The translations under genes and the position numbers were made by a program. Below are positions 27,651 to 38,480 of a stretch of 64,000 nucleotides of DNA, piece by piece. How positions within the stretch are numbered: the first letter of the stretch is position 1; each line of letters begins with the position of its first letter. This DNA comes from Paulinella micropora (Eukaryota > Cercozoa > Imbricatea > Euglyphida): assembly GCA_009731375.1 (NCBI GenBank), contig BJOX01000032.1, positions 679,279-743,278 of the forward strand, read 5' to 3'. The notes under the pieces were generated by a model that worked only from the letters and a program-made list of their open reading frames with translations, searched no databases and was not told where the DNA came from.

Positions 27651-28151
27651 TTATACGTCGTCGTCTTCGTCACTATCGCTCATAGGGGCCAGTTGGTTCT
27701 TCCTCTCCGTCTTGCCTCTTTGTTTGCGTTCGGTGCGCTGAGCGCGTTGCTCGCCAGGAGGAACGTTCGAGAAAGAAGAGGCGCTGGAGGAGGAACTGCC
27801 GCGTGCAGCACCCTGTTGTAGCCCGCGGGGAGCGTTCGAGGAAGAAGCACCGTGGAACCTGACGGGCGCGCCGGATGAAGAGGAAGCACTGGATGAAGAA
27901 GAAGCTGCCCCGCCCCTGGCACTAGAGGAAGACGAAGGCGACGCCCCGGAAGGATATGGCCACTGCTCGACCTGCGGGCGCGGATACTCCTAGGGGGCTT
28001 TTCCTTCCTCGTACCCGTGCTCCACGAGGTCGCCAAAGACATTCTCATGCATGTCCCGATCGAACAGGGGGTCGACCTCTGCAATGCCCAGAGCTTTCGT
28101 CATCTGCAGCACGGTCTTCCCTGCACACAGGCACACGTACGGCCAAAACAT
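27651..28151 (-). CDS. Two-part ORF in one frame split by a single TAG
   Basis: Read from the ATG at 28149-28151: 53 residues (MFWPYVCLCAGKTVLQMTKA ... VEHGYEEGKAP), then TAG at 27990-27992, then 112 further residues in the same frame to TAA at 27651. The second part is Ser-rich (GASPSSSSS, GAASSSSSASSSSGAP) with a basic stretch (RTERKQRGKTERKN) and an acidic end (MSDSDEDDDV), typical of a disordered nuclear-protein tail. It has no usable ATG except nine codons from the end, so it depends on readthrough, splicing or an undamaged allele. Phase-0 splices ending at the CCCCCTAG are possible but their GT donors are weak. Family unknown. Confidence 0.5.
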
Positions 28152-28486
28152 CGGTCACTGCACGAGACAACCACCAGGTCCCAAGGGGGTCCCGAGGGGG
28201 GTCCCGAGGGGGTCCCGAGGGGAGAGTGGGCAGCATCCCTCCACACAGGCCTAGGCCGCGGGGGGAGAGCGGAAGGGTTGCGCGGCGGCTACAAGGGTGA
28301 GAAGAACAGGGGGAGAGAGGGGAGACCCACGAGCAAGCTCGCCAGGGCGGCGGAGAGTAGATCTTGTAACACGTCTAAACCCAGGTAGTGAACGCTCTGC
28401 CAAGCCAAAACACGGAAGCTCAAGAGGGGCTAAGCACACACACTAGCAGGCCCGCCCCTTCTCCCCCCCCCCCCCCCCCCCCCCCG
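28152..28486. other. Intergenic with GGTCCCGAGGGG repeats
   Basis: Four tandem copies of a roughly 14-bp unit (GGGGGTCCCGAG) at 28175-28222, and a poly-C run at 28463-28485 before the gap. No gene is supported. Confidence 0.5.
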
Positions 28487-28496
28487 NNNNNNNNNN
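28487..28496. other. Assembly gap (10 N)
   Basis: Follows the poly-C run; hides the 3-prime end of the minus-strand gene beginning at 29919. Confidence 0.95.
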
Positions 28497-29919
28497 CCAC
28501 CGCTCGCTCGCTCTCCCTCCCTCTCTGTCTCGGTCTCTCTCCCTGGGGGAGGGGTTGTACCTCCATCGCCTTGTACAGCCTCTGCACGTCGCCGACTGGT
28601 AGCTCACCCGGGGTCTTGCCTACAAAGCGCCAACGCCGCAGGAATTGGTAGTCGATGTCATCCAGTGCATCCTTCAAATTGTTGTTCGGCAACGGTTGCG
28701 GAATCCGAGGCGCCCCGGGCCCCTTGCCGTCCTCCAGTCGCTTCCTCCTGTCCTCTGCATCGCGGTGGAAGATATACTCGACAGCCATTCCGAAATGATC
28801 GGGGTCTATATCTTTTAGGACCACGAAGCTATCCGGGCCCAGGTCACGTACGACCCCTTGACCGCCGCCTCGTATGGTTTCGGTGACTTTCTCGATTGCA
28901 CCCAATCCCTGCCGGGGGTGCAGCATCGTTTCCTTAGCTGGTCTATTCCACACAGTCTCTCGGCACGACGGCGACGAAGAACTCGACGACGACGAAGAAC
29001 TCGACGACGCAGTAGCCGGCGACGACGAAGAACTCGACGACGCAGTAGCCGGCGACGACGACGAACTCGACGACGCAGTAGCCGGCGACGGCGAAGAACT
29101 CGACGACGCAACAGTCGATGACGACGAAGCGGCGCTTGCCCGTGTCGCTGAACGCGACTTGGTTTCTTCCTTGTTCAAGGCTTTCCACCACTTCTCGGCT
29201 GTGTCCCTGATGAAATCCCAGAGCCTTAGCTTACGCCGCGCTGTTTCTCTGTCTTCCTCTTTTTCTGCATTTTTCTCCACGTATTCCAGAACCGCGCGAT
29301 CGCGGTTGGACCCTGCCATACGTAGCGCCAGGATCCCCTCGAATGGTAGCTGGCAAGAGGGGCACCTGGTTTGTTTCTCCCGGGAGACCTCTCGCATAGC
29401 TACGCCTTGTCGTATGCCGAGGCACTCTGGGCATTCTTTGGCCAGGCCTTCTAGCCTCTTTACCTCCTCCCTGTCCTCGGCCGCCTTACAGATTGCGTCG
29501 AAATGTGGTAGGCACGTGTTCGTCGCTCGCTCGATCGCCGACGCAACTTCTGTTGCGAACTCAGCCCGTAGTCTTTCGCAATCAAGGCAATTGTTGCTCT
29601 TCCTTTCGAAGCCCATCTCTACCTCCGCCACCATGGCGCTCACCGTGTTAGTCATGAAATGGCATAAGACTCTACTATAAAACAAGAACCGGAATGGAAC
29701 AATCTGCCTGAGTTTCCCGTCCGCTGCAAACCCTACTTCTAGGCTGTCACCATCACCCTCCTTGAAGGTGGGCGCCAGGATGTCAGCAGGGGCTTCCTCC
29801 TCGTCGTCGCTGAGGCTACCCGCCGCTTCATTCGCGATGGTTTTGGCTTTCTTGTTCAAGTACCCCTTCTTCTCTTCATCCGCTGGCCTCTTCTCCCCTG
29901 CCCCTCCTTTCTTGCTCAT
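28497..29919 (-). CDS. Hypothetical protein with zinc-like Cys pairs and Ser tract
   Basis: Starts at the ATG at 29917-29919; 474 residues are visible before the gap. The basic start (MSKKGGAGEKRPADEEKKGY) contains a bipartite NLS-like signal. A helical domain follows with Cys pairs CLDCERL, CPECLG and CPSCQL, which may hold zinc. Then comes a charged helical region, four SSSSPATAS-type repeats (about residues 270-320, coded by 28975-29118) and a C-terminal domain with DFVVLKD-like and FLRRWRFVGKTPGELP segments. Codon use is less GC-extreme than that of its left neighbours. Family not recognised; a nuclear role is inferred. Confidence 0.6.
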
Positions 29920-30522
29920 GACAGGTGCGGAGCGGAACTCGCTCCCGGTTTTCGTAGCCTAACACAACACCACCAAGAGTCGTGCCAGGTCGAGAAGGTG
30001 CGTGCGCTGTCCCTAGAAGGCCGACCCGTGCCGCCGCAGTCGTGCCTCTCCTTCCTCTCTCTGCCTAACCCGCTAAGGCTTCTTCCTGCTGTGTCCTTTA
30101 TCCTGCCAGCGAGACTACTTCTGGCTGGCCCCTCCGTCTCTCTCCTCTGCCTTCCCCCGCCCGACAGAGGAGCACTCCTTTTTCTGTGCACTTGGCCTAC
30201 CTGCTGCAAGCGCGGACCTGGTCCGTCCCTGTGCCAGCGTCTTTGGTACTTGTACTGCAACCTGGCACCGCGGCGTGAGACGTAGGCCGCGGCGGGGGAG
30301 AGCGCCGGGAGAGGGGGGGGNNNNNNNNNNNNNNNNNCCCCCCCCCCCCCCCCCCCTCTTCCTCCCGCCGCCGCCGCGGCTCCCTGCCCCCCTCCTGGGG
30401 TGCGGGCGCGGGGGGGGGCTCGTCGGGCCGTGGGTAAAGGGGGGGGGGCGCGTTTACTTCTCCGCCAGACTCGGACCGCTGGCGAGCCGCACAAGCCAGC
30501 ACCCACCTAAACCGCCTTCCCT
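29920..30522. other. Intergenic with gap and poly-C
   Basis: About 600 bp between divergent genes, with a 17-N gap at 30321-30337 flanked by poly-G on the left and poly-C on the right. No supported gene; open frames are low complexity. Confidence 0.5.
30321..30337. other. Assembly gap (17 N)
   Basis: Sits between GGGGGGGG and a C run of about 19. Confidence 0.95.
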
Positions 30523-31560
30523 ATGTCCGGCGAGAAGTTGCTGGCCGGGGGCCTGCCCCAGGGGACAGCAGAATGCACGCCCTGGGCCGTGTCGGAGCCG
30601 GCGACGTGGCCAGTTTGCTGGAGCGCCGTGGGACCGGGGCTACTGACGGCGTCGATCCTGCAAGTGGCCTGGGGCTCTTGGCTGGGCCGGGCGGCCGTCC
30701 TGTGGTTGCACACGAACCGAGCCGCACCCAGCGGTGCTGCGTACAGCCGGAGCTTGCAGGTGCGTGGCCTGTCGCCACGCACCGATCGCCCCGGCGCTGT
30801 GCTGCTACTAGCGCTGGGCCACCTCCTCTCCTTCTTCTTCTTGTTGGTGAGCCCTCACGGACGTGGGGGCGAACAGAGCGCCCGCGGGTGGTTCCTGGTA
30901 GCCGAGAACGTCTATCTGTGGTGTGCCCTGCGTACGCTGGGTTCGGCCGTCTTGGCCGACACGCGCGGCCTGCACGTGACGCTAGCGGCCTGTTGGCTAG
31001 GGGTCTTGGGCAGCGCCCTGTCAGGGGCCCGGCTGGGTTGGCTCCTGACGCCGGCCGCGCTGGGCCTGCTCTGGGCCGGCGGGCAGGCACGGGACTGGCT
31101 GCGGCGCGTGCCGGAGTGTGCGGACGAGGGGGGGACCCCGGGCCAGGAAGACCTGCGGCGCGCCGGCCAGGTCCGCTTCGGCCGCTGTGTGCTGGCCGTG
31201 GCGGGCCTGGCTCTGATGTACGCCTGTGCCGCACTGCTGCCCGCGGACTACGACCTGACCGTCTCCGTCGCGGCGGCGCTGGGGGCGGCCGGCCTGTTGC
31301 AGCAGGTCTGGTCGCAGCCCGACCTGTGGGTGCGGGCGGGTGGCGGTCGCGTACCGGGGGCACACGTGTACTACATCCGAGAAGAAGAAGAAGAGGCGGG
31401 GGGGGACGACGACGCCCCGCCGGGCAAGGCCGGGGGCGGCCCCGCCGTGGCGCCCCGGCCGGACGGACAGCCCGACGACGACGACAACCACGGGCCGCGG
31501 GCAGTAGTGCCCGCGGCGGCCGAGGCGCCCCCCGGCGCCCTGGGCGGGGCCCGGTCGTAG
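30523..31560 (+). CDS. Multi-pass membrane protein with acidic tail
   Basis: A 345-residue protein, ATG at 30523. I see about seven hydrophobic segments: VGPGLLTASILQVAWG, AVLLLALGHLLSFFFLLV, AENVYLWCALRTLGSAVL, VTLAACWLGVLGSAL, LGWLLTPAALGLLWAGG, CVLAVAGLALMYACAALL and LTVSVAAALGAAGLLQQVW. The C-terminus is cytoplasmic-looking: YYIREEEEEAGGDDD, then Pro/Ala-rich. No family is recognised and there is no retinal-lysine or GPCR motif that I can point to. The stop is TAG. AATAAA at 31708-31713 serves it; the same T/A-rich spot read backwards serves the convergent F-box gene. Confidence 0.6.
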   Translation: MSGEKLLAGGLPQGTAECTPWAVSEPATWPVCWSAVGPGLLTASILQVAWGSWLGRAAVLWLHTNRAAPSGAAYSRSLQVRGLSPRTDRPGAVLLLALGHLLSFFFLLVSPHGRGGEQSARGWFLVAENVYLWCALRTLGSAVLADTRGLHVTLAACWLGVLGSALSGARLGWLLTPAALGLLWAGGQARDWLRRVPECADEGGTPGQEDLRRAGQVRFGRCVLAVAGLALMYACAALLPADYDLTVSVAAALGAAGLLQQVWSQPDLWVRAGGGRVPGAHVYYIREEEEEAGGDDDAPPGKAGGGPAVAPRPDGQPDDDDNHGPRAVVPAAAEAPPGALGGARS

Positions 31561-31704
31561 CCCGCGGCGGCCGAGGCGCCGCCGCCATACCCTACCCGAG
31601 CTTTGGCCTCCTGCGCCGCCGCGGTGACCTCGCCCGTTCGCCCGGTCTCCGTGCGTGGCCCGCACCTGGCGGGGTCCCGTGCCCTGGTGCAAGTAGTTTG
31701 TCAG

Positions 31705-31713
31705 TTTAATAAA
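31705..31713. terminator. Shared bidirectional poly(A) signal region
   Basis: AATAAA on the plus strand (31708-31713) for the membrane protein and ATTAAA on the minus strand (31705-31710) for the F-box/LRR gene. The two convergent genes are only 213 bp apart. Confidence 0.55.
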
Positions 31714-31773
31714 TAGACCTAGGTACAGCCAAGTGAAAACCCCCGGCCTCCTCGCGCGGTCGTCGCCCCTGCC

Positions 31774-33264
31774 TCACCTCCGGCCCGCGGGGCCGGGGTC
31801 GCTCGTCTGCTCTAGCCGGACCCGGAGGTAGGGGCGGAGCTGCCGCAGCTGCCGCAGGTCGCCCCCGTCCACCGCTGCGGCGGAGCCCCGCAGGTCCAGG
31901 GTTTGCAGGCAGGGCAGCGCCCTGGCCAGCCTGGCGAGGTTGCGCACGAGCCCCTGGTGTTCGCGCAGCGCTAGTACCTGCAGCCCCGCGCCGCCGCCGT
32001 GCGGCACCGGCCAGTCCAGGCCGGCCTGGCACCGCACCAAGGTGAGGCGGCGCAGGGCCGGGCGCCGGGCCAGCGCCTCTGCCTCTCCTGCAGCCAAGCA
32101 CAGGCAGTCGGACAGGAACAGCTCGGCCAGCCCTGCTGGTAGCAGCGCCAGGCTCTGCACATAGTGCGCCCCGCGCAACGACAGGCGCCGCAGCCCGGCC
32201 AGCCCGGCCAACAAGCCGAGCTCCCGCAGGTTACAGTTGGTGAGCACCAATTCTTGCAGGCCCGCGCTGTGCAGCCGGAAGGCCGCCGCCCCCAGGGCCC
32301 GGGCGGCCCACACGTCCAGCGCGCCGTTCACGTCCGCCAGCTCCAGCCGCCGCAGGTGCGGCGCGTCCTGGTTGAGGTACCACAGCAGGCGCTGGACGTC
32401 GGCGCCCGTCTTGGCGCGGTACGACAGGCGCAGGTCCTGCAGCGCCGGCAGGCGCCGCAGGTACAGCAGCGCGGAGGGGGGCACCCCTCCCCAGCGGTCG
32501 TGGTGCAGCGTGAGCAACCCGCTCAGCGCGGCCAGCGGCCCGTCCAGGGCCGCGTAGGGTGAGTCGGTGGGCAGGCCGCCCCCGGCGCTCGGCAGCAGCG
32601 ACCGGTGCACGGCAGGCAGGTACAGGTGCCGCAGCCGGCGTTGCACCCCCGGCAGGGCCAGGGTGTGCTCTAGGGTGTGGCTGTAGCTGCCGGTGAGGTC
32701 GAGCGTGTGCAGCTCGGGCAGCTCGTCCAAGAAGAGGAGCCGCCCGACGTGACCGCAGTACCGGAAGCGCAGCACGCGCAGCGACCGGAGTTGTCCCAGC
32801 GGCGCCAGGAACCGCAGGCCGCTGCAGTACGTGAATTCCAGGGTGCGCAGCACGCGGAGGCCCGCGAGCTCCAGCGGCGTGTTGTAGGCCCAGCGATCGG
32901 CCAGCGACACCACGCGCAGGTGCGTGGTGTCGGGGAACGACTGCCGGCACGCTGCCACATCGCCGCTACCGGCGTAGCTATAGTCCACTGTGGCCGGGCT
33001 GAGCCGGCAACGCTGCTGGCACAGCCAGCGACGGGTGGCCTGGCCGGGCAGGCAGGGCAGTTCCAGTTCACGGGGCCATTCGCCCTGCAGGGCGTGCCCG
33101 AACAGGCCGCCACGGCTCACGCGCCGCAGCGCGAACCAAGCCTTATGCTCCAAGTACCCGAACACCACACACCCGAGCTCGGCCGGGAGCTCGCCCCACC
33201 CGGGCGCCGGCCGCTCCCGGCCCACCGCGTCGTCACACCTCCGTCGCTTGACGCGCCCGGCCAT
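31774..33264 (-). CDS. F-box / leucine-rich-repeat protein
   Basis: A 496-residue protein from the ATG at 33262-33264 (MAGRVKRRRCDD). An F-box occupies about residues 20-60 (WGELPAELGCVVFGYLEHKA ... LRRVSRGG). About 15 leucine-rich repeats follow, for example LRVLRTLEFTYCSGLRFLAP, LHTLDLTGSYSHTLEHTLAL, LRRLELADVNGALD and LQVLALREHQGLVRNLARLA. F-box/LRR proteins act as substrate receptors of SCF (SKP1-cullin-F-box) ubiquitin ligases: the F-box binds SKP1 and the LRR arc binds the target. The stop is TGA. Such genes are common in host genomes and in several giant viruses that redirect host ubiquitination. The frame is open far upstream only through repeat and poly-G, which I do not count. Confidence 0.8.
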   Translation of the reverse strand: MAGRVKRRRCDDAVGRERPAPGWGELPAELGCVVFGYLEHKAWFALRRVSRGGLFGHALQGEWPRELELPCLPGQATRRWLCQQRCRLSPATVDYSYAGSGDVAACRQSFPDTTHLRVVSLADRWAYNTPLELAGLRVLRTLEFTYCSGLRFLAPLGQLRSLRVLRFRYCGHVGRLLFLDELPELHTLDLTGSYSHTLEHTLALPGVQRRLRHLYLPAVHRSLLPSAGGGLPTDSPYAALDGPLAALSGLLTLHHDRWGGVPPSALLYLRRLPALQDLRLSYRAKTGADVQRLLWYLNQDAPHLRRLELADVNGALDVWAARALGAAAFRLHSAGLQELVLTNCNLRELGLLAGLAGLRRLSLRGAHYVQSLALLPAGLAELFLSDCLCLAAGEAEALARRPALRRLTLVRCQAGLDWPVPHGGGAGLQVLALREHQGLVRNLARLARALPCLQTLDLRGSAAAVDGGDLRQLRQLRPYLRVRLEQTSDPGPAGRR

Positions 33265-33300
33265 TGTGGCGGTCGGCCGGGGTGGCAGCGCCCGGCAGGG

Positions 33301-33338
33301 GGGGGAGGGACGTCCGCCGCCCTCCCCCCACGCGCAGG
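33301..33338. repeat. Copy 1 of a 37-38 bp GC-rich shared motif
   Basis: GGGGGAGGGACGTCCGCCGC followed by CCTCCCCCCACGCGCAGG. A near-identical copy (34919-34956) abuts the truncated end of retroelement A 1.6 kb away. Confidence 0.6.
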
Positions 33339-33369
33339 GGGGGGGAGGGGGAGGGGGGCGAACGGGGGC

Positions 33370-33545
33370 CCGTGCCCCGCGGGGGGCGGGAGGCATGGCG
33401 TGGCGGGGTGCGGCGCCAGGGCGTGGCCCGCGGGGGCAGGAGGCATGGCGTGGCGGGGTGCGGCGCCAGGGCGTGGCCCGCGGGGGCAGGAGGCGTGGCA
33501 TGGCGCGCGGCGCCAGGGCGTGGCCGGCGGGGGGGGGGGGGGGGG
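33370..33545. repeat. About 57-bp GC-rich tandem repeat, about 3 copies
   Basis: Units containing GCAGGAGGCATGGCGTGGCG, then GGGTGCGGCGCCAGGGCGTGGCC. The third copy has point changes and a deletion. It lies upstream of the F-box/LRR gene on its minus strand. Confidence 0.75.
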
Positions 33546-33557
33546 GGCCCGGGGGGC

Positions 33558-33668
33558 NNNNNNNNNNNNNNNNNNNNNNNNNNNNNNNNNNNNNNNNNNN
33601 NNNNNNNNNNNNNNNNNNNNNNNNNNNNNNNNNNNNNNNNNNNNNNNNNNNNNNNNNNNNNNNNNNNN
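33558..33668. other. Assembly gap (111 N)
   Basis: Lies between a G-rich repeat and the long poly-G run. Confidence 0.99.
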
Positions 33669-34376
<708 letters not shown>

Positions 34377-34796
34377 TCAATGGCCCCACCTGGGCAAACC
34401 TCCATTTGCATAATACCGCCTAGATGCCTCTCGCTCAGCTTGCAACAAGGCCCAAGTCTTGCCTCCTGTTTTATCAAAGACTGTGCAACGTTGGCGCGCC
34501 CTGCAAAAGTCTTCGAGGTATTCTGCGTGCACGTTTTGGCAACCCTCGACATGTAGCTTTTGCAGCGTCCCGATAGCCTTGACGTAGTCGAGACCAGTCA
34601 TGCCGATTTTACAGTTAGTGAGATCGAGCTCCTTGAGCTTCTTGGCCAGTTCCGCCACGTGCTTGAGCCCCTTGTCCGTGATGTTTTTGCAGTCGGCGAG
34701 CACAAGCTTGTTGAGATCTGGTCGTGCCTTCAGAGCCTGCTCCAGCTGTTCATCCGTGATTTCAGCACCTCCAGTAAAGTCTGACCTGCGGGGCAT
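34377..34796 (-). CDS. Short LRR protein (cysteine-containing LRR type)
   Basis: 139 residues from the ATG at 34794-34796; possibly the last exon of a longer gene, since a CTGGCTCAG acceptor-like site lies just upstream. There are three clear repeats of the F-box-protein LRR subtype: LNKLVLADCKNITDKGLKHV, LKELDLTNCKIGMTGLDYVK and LQKLHVEGCQNVHAEYLEDF. Such repeats occur in AMN1 and FBXL proteins of SCF ligases; here no F-box is visible. The C-terminus (RQRCTVFDKTGGKTWALLQ) is probably a capping element. Codon use is balanced, unlike the F-box/LRR gene 0.6 kb away, so they are not recent duplicates. The stop is TGA. Confidence 0.7.
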   Translation of the reverse strand: MPRRSDFTGGAEITDEQLEQALKARPDLNKLVLADCKNITDKGLKHVAELAKKLKELDLTNCKIGMTGLDYVKAIGTLQKLHVEGCQNVHAEYLEDFCRARQRCTVFDKTGGKTWALLQAEREASRRYYANGGLPRWGH

Positions 34797-34918
34797 GCAC
34801 AAGAACTGAGCCAGGTAGAAACGCTTTTACACGCTCAGAAAGGGGAACGGACCCGTCTTTGTTGTGCTGGCACCCCTGACGTTGCTCTTGAGACATGTTG
34901 GCTGCTACACCCTTTTTT

Positions 34919-34956
34919 GGGGGAGGGACGTCCGCCGCCTACCCCCACGCGCAAGG
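34919..34956. repeat. Copy 2 of the shared GC-rich motif, at the end of element A
   Basis: GGGGAGGGACGTCCGCCGCC followed by TACCCCCACGCGCAAGG, preceded by a T-run. It differs from the copy at 33301-33338 at only a few positions. It marks the junction between retroelement A and the host sequence to its left. Confidence 0.6.
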
Positions 34957-37900
34957 TTCGCCTTCGCATTCTCATATACCTCATAGGACCACTCAGCGTC
35001 CTCCTGGGTATGTAGCTCACAACATATCCCGTGATCCGGGCCTTGTGGACTGTACCGTAGACCTGTGCGGTCGTATCGGACTCCACTTGCCATCTCCATC
35101 GCCTCAATGTGGCTGACCTCATACACCTTGTCAGTGGACAAATCTTCCATCTCCACCGTGGACACCAACGCCGATACTTCTGAGTTAAACTCTAGCCTAG
35201 AGAAGCTATCAGCGACCACATTTCGCTTTCCCGGTAGATGGACCATTGTAAAATCGAAACAAGACAAGAACGCTTGCCACCGCGCCAGCCGTCCCGTCTG
35301 TTCATGATTCATCAATCATAACAGGTTATGATGATCAGTTCTGACAGTAAATTGAGGTCCTCCCCACAAATACTCTCTGAGCCTCTTGAGGGCCCATACC
35401 ACCGCTAACGCCTCTCTTTGCCTTGTGCAATAGTTTCTCTCCGTCGCACACAACTTCCTACTAATAAACATGATTGGGCGTAATTTCTTCTCCTCATCCT
35501 CTTGTTGTAATACAGCCCCAATCGCAAACTTAGATGCGTCTGTATCGACTACGAATTGTTTCGTAAAGTCGGGCATCGTTAACACCAGTCCTCCGTCTTT
35601 CGGGTCTTTATAAATAAGATCTTTGAGCGCATGAAACGCTTGCAAAGCCTCTTCGCCCCACTTCTCAAAGTCTCCAAAATCTATCATTTTCTCCAACTTA
35701 GCCCGTGTTGCACCCCAATCGGGTATAAACTGGCTATAGTATTGCGCCATCGCAAGGAATGAGTGCAATTCAGTGCGGTTCTTTGGTATCGGTCAATTCA
35801 TAATCTCCTCCCTCTTCTCTTTGGATATCGAGACTCGATTATGGGAGATCTCGTACCCTAAGTATGTCACACTCGTCTTGGCAAGTTGACACTTCTTTAG
35901 ATTGCACTTCAGGCCAAAAGCTCCGATGCGCCTGAATATATCGGACAAATGATCGATATGCTCCTCCATTGTGTTAGAGTATACGATAATGTCATCGATA
36001 TAGCAAAATGCATATTCTCCCGCCTTCTGTCCCCGCCTTCTCATAAAGCCACCGTCAGACAAATCATCGTACTGACTGCTCAACATCTTCTGCATCGCCT
36101 TCTGGAAAAGTCCTGGGGCTTGCTTGAGGCCCATCGGAAGCACTTTCCATTGGTATATTTCCATACCCACCACAAACGCCGTCAGCCATCTGGACTTTTC
36201 CTCCAGTGGTATCTGCCAGAAGCCATTCTTAAGGTCAATGACCGAATAGAATTTTGCATTCCGCAGTACTCTCCTTCCTTCTTCTAATGTCGGGAGAGGA
36301 TTTCTCTCTTCCTCCAGCACCTTGTTAACACGAGCATAGTTAACTGTCAGGCGCCATTCTCCTCCTGGCTTCGGCACTATTCTCGGTTGTGAGACTATTG
36401 GAGATGTTGATCTCTCAATAAAGTCCTCATTGAGCAGCTGTCTTGCTAGCTCCTCCGCTATCTTCGCCTCATGTATACTCAAATTCGCCCTTCGTGGTGC
36501 CGGTGACGGCTCCGCACCCGGTATTTTGTAAATAACCGCAGTGAAATCTTCAGGCTTGACACCACCTGCATGTGGAGGGTCAAAAATTTCCTTGTTCGCC
36601 TCTAATTTGGCTTTTAAAAGCTCCTTCTCCTTCTCCGTGCCTACTCCTTCTTCCAATATTTTCCGCGCCGCCTCTTGAAAATCTTCATCAGACATCTGCT
36701 TATGCTGCTTGAGGGGTTCTCTGTCCTCCTCCAAGCCTAAGTCCTCTTCCGAGACATCATCTAGGCCCGTCTTTTCATACGTGACCGTGTCCGGCTCATC
36801 ATCTTTACCGAGCTCCACCAGCATGTCAATGAGTCTCGCGTATTGCAAAGGAGCTTTACGGGTGTAAAAACCATCAAAGCATGTGAATGCTTGCGGTATC
36901 AATTTCAACTTGTCGAGGTCTCTGAGCTTCCGCTTGTATGCACTGCTCTGCTCACGAGTTCCCATACGACAAGCCACCACTAGCTGTTGCTTGCGAGAGG
37001 GTACCGGTATAGGATGATCAATAAGCCGGTCCCTTATTTCCTGCGCCCATATCGCCTTCTCATTATATGGCAGGATAATAGTATACGGCTTATTATTTTC
37101 GAATAAAGTCCGTAAGCATTTCTTCACTTCAGACAGTGAACGCGGCCACGTGGGCTCGTCACCCCAGAAATCAGTAATAAAACTTTTAATAGTTTCTGGT
37201 GGAGTATCCGGGATTCGCCCCGTTCTCCTTGGTACAAACGCCTCCCTTTTTTCTTCTCCTACTTTCGCATGGAAACAGTATCCGTTAGTAATATGGACAT
37301 CTGTTCCTACTCCTTCCGCGAATCTCGCCAACGACGGGCTTCTTTGTGCGACACATATAATCTCCTCCTTTCGCTTCTCGATTAAGTCATCAATAGACTT
37401 TTTGTCCCAATGGCATGTCGGAACTGTGACAGTGCACACTTGGGATTCCCAATTGTCGGTCCAGGACAGTTCATCCGGTCTTACGACATGGGGGTGAACG
37501 TACACCTCAAGTGCCTCATGTGCGATGGCCATCTTTTTGTGATCCGTCGCTAGACTCAGCTCATAAGCCTCATAAGAGTCAGTAGCGTTGAAGGGATCAA
37601 TATCGTTCTCTTCTCCTCTTTTTACTCCATATATCACTCGCCGTGCGGCGCAATCAATCACAGCCCCCATCGTAGCCAATTGGTCATACGATAGTAATAT
37701 TGACCCGTGGTAACCGGGGACGACATAGAGGTCCATACGGTATACTCGTGCGGATTTCAATTTAAAGGTCAGTGTGATGATTCCCGTGATATCCGTCCGG
37801 CTGCTCACTCCTTTGAGAGTGCCCGTTGACTTTTTCATATTTCCGTCCACCCAGTCCCGGTATCGATTAAAAAACTTCCTGCCGACAATATTAATATTCG

Positions 37901-38477
37901 CCATCGTATCATTACCAACTTTTAATATTGTCTTCAATGTTTCACAATAAAGTTCCGTATAACACAGAGCATCGGGCCTGTGTATATTGGCTGCGAGAAC
38001 AAGAACTTTACGTTCCAAATTTTGGAGTCTTGTCTCTAAGTTTTTCAACTCCTCCTTCTTCTCCTCCTGCTTCACCTCATTAACATTTTTATTATTCTGC
38101 GGTACTGGTGCGTTTACTATTTGAGCGACATTGTCTTGTGGTACTTGAGTACACACATTGTCTTTTTGCTCGCCACCCGCCGCGACCGTAGACATTGAGT
38201 CTGTTCGTGGTTGTTTGCTTGGCCGAGGCGATACGTCTGCCATTGGCCTCCTCGCCTCCATCGCAAGTCTCGCCTTCCTATTTGCATCAGTTATCATTGG
38301 TAACCGTGATGTATGAACGAGTATGAGACTACCTTGGGGCTGCAGTCTCTATGTATCCACATCTTTGTATTCAGATTGAGGAAGCGTTGGCCCAGTCTGC
38401 ACAACAGCATTAGAAAGCACTGTGACTTTAGGCTTAAACTTCACAGTCTTCTCCTTCCTCTCTTCTTCCCCCTCCAG
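34957..38477 (-). pseudogene. Element A Pol: protease, reverse transcriptase, RNase H
   Basis: One frame from the gag stop onward. After a linker with a TAG (near 38365), M at 38297 begins a region with a short coiled coil, then a retropepsin-like domain. The usual DTG triad position reads DTM (GNDTMANINIVG, about 37902), while the downstream ILLSYDQLATMGAVIDC hallmark is kept. The RT follows: RRANLSIHEAKIAEELARQ, VIDLKNGFWQIPL, LPMGLKQAPGLFQKAM and a YIDD active site at about 35990. RNase H shows FVVDTDASKFAIGAVLQQ, TRQREALAVVWALK, VRTDHHNL and NVVADSFSRL. Two in-frame TGA codons (35793-35795 and 35316-35318) each replace a conserved Trp. The C-terminus ends without integrase. Confidence 0.85.
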
Positions 38478-38480
38478 TCA
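38478..38480 (-). promoter_or_regulatory. Candidate gag/pol readthrough stop, UGA CUG G
   Basis: The UGA separates Gag (ending FEVVE) from the pol frame (LEGEEERKEK). The downstream frame is open and homologous to element B, which has UGA at exactly the same place. UGA followed by CU is a known leaky stop context in eukaryotes and viruses. Confidence 0.5.

Noticed and set aside
27990-28040. Very short intron starting at GGGTACGAGG and ending CCCCCTAG
   Set aside because: Removal would put the Ser-rich tail in the wrong frame; only other, weaker GT donors keep the frame.
28045-28151. RPB10-like RNA polymerase subunit for the MFWPYVCLCAGK ORF
   Set aside because: Only a vague resemblance (CxC and GK, some later spacing); the diagnostic CX2C and CCRR motifs are absent.
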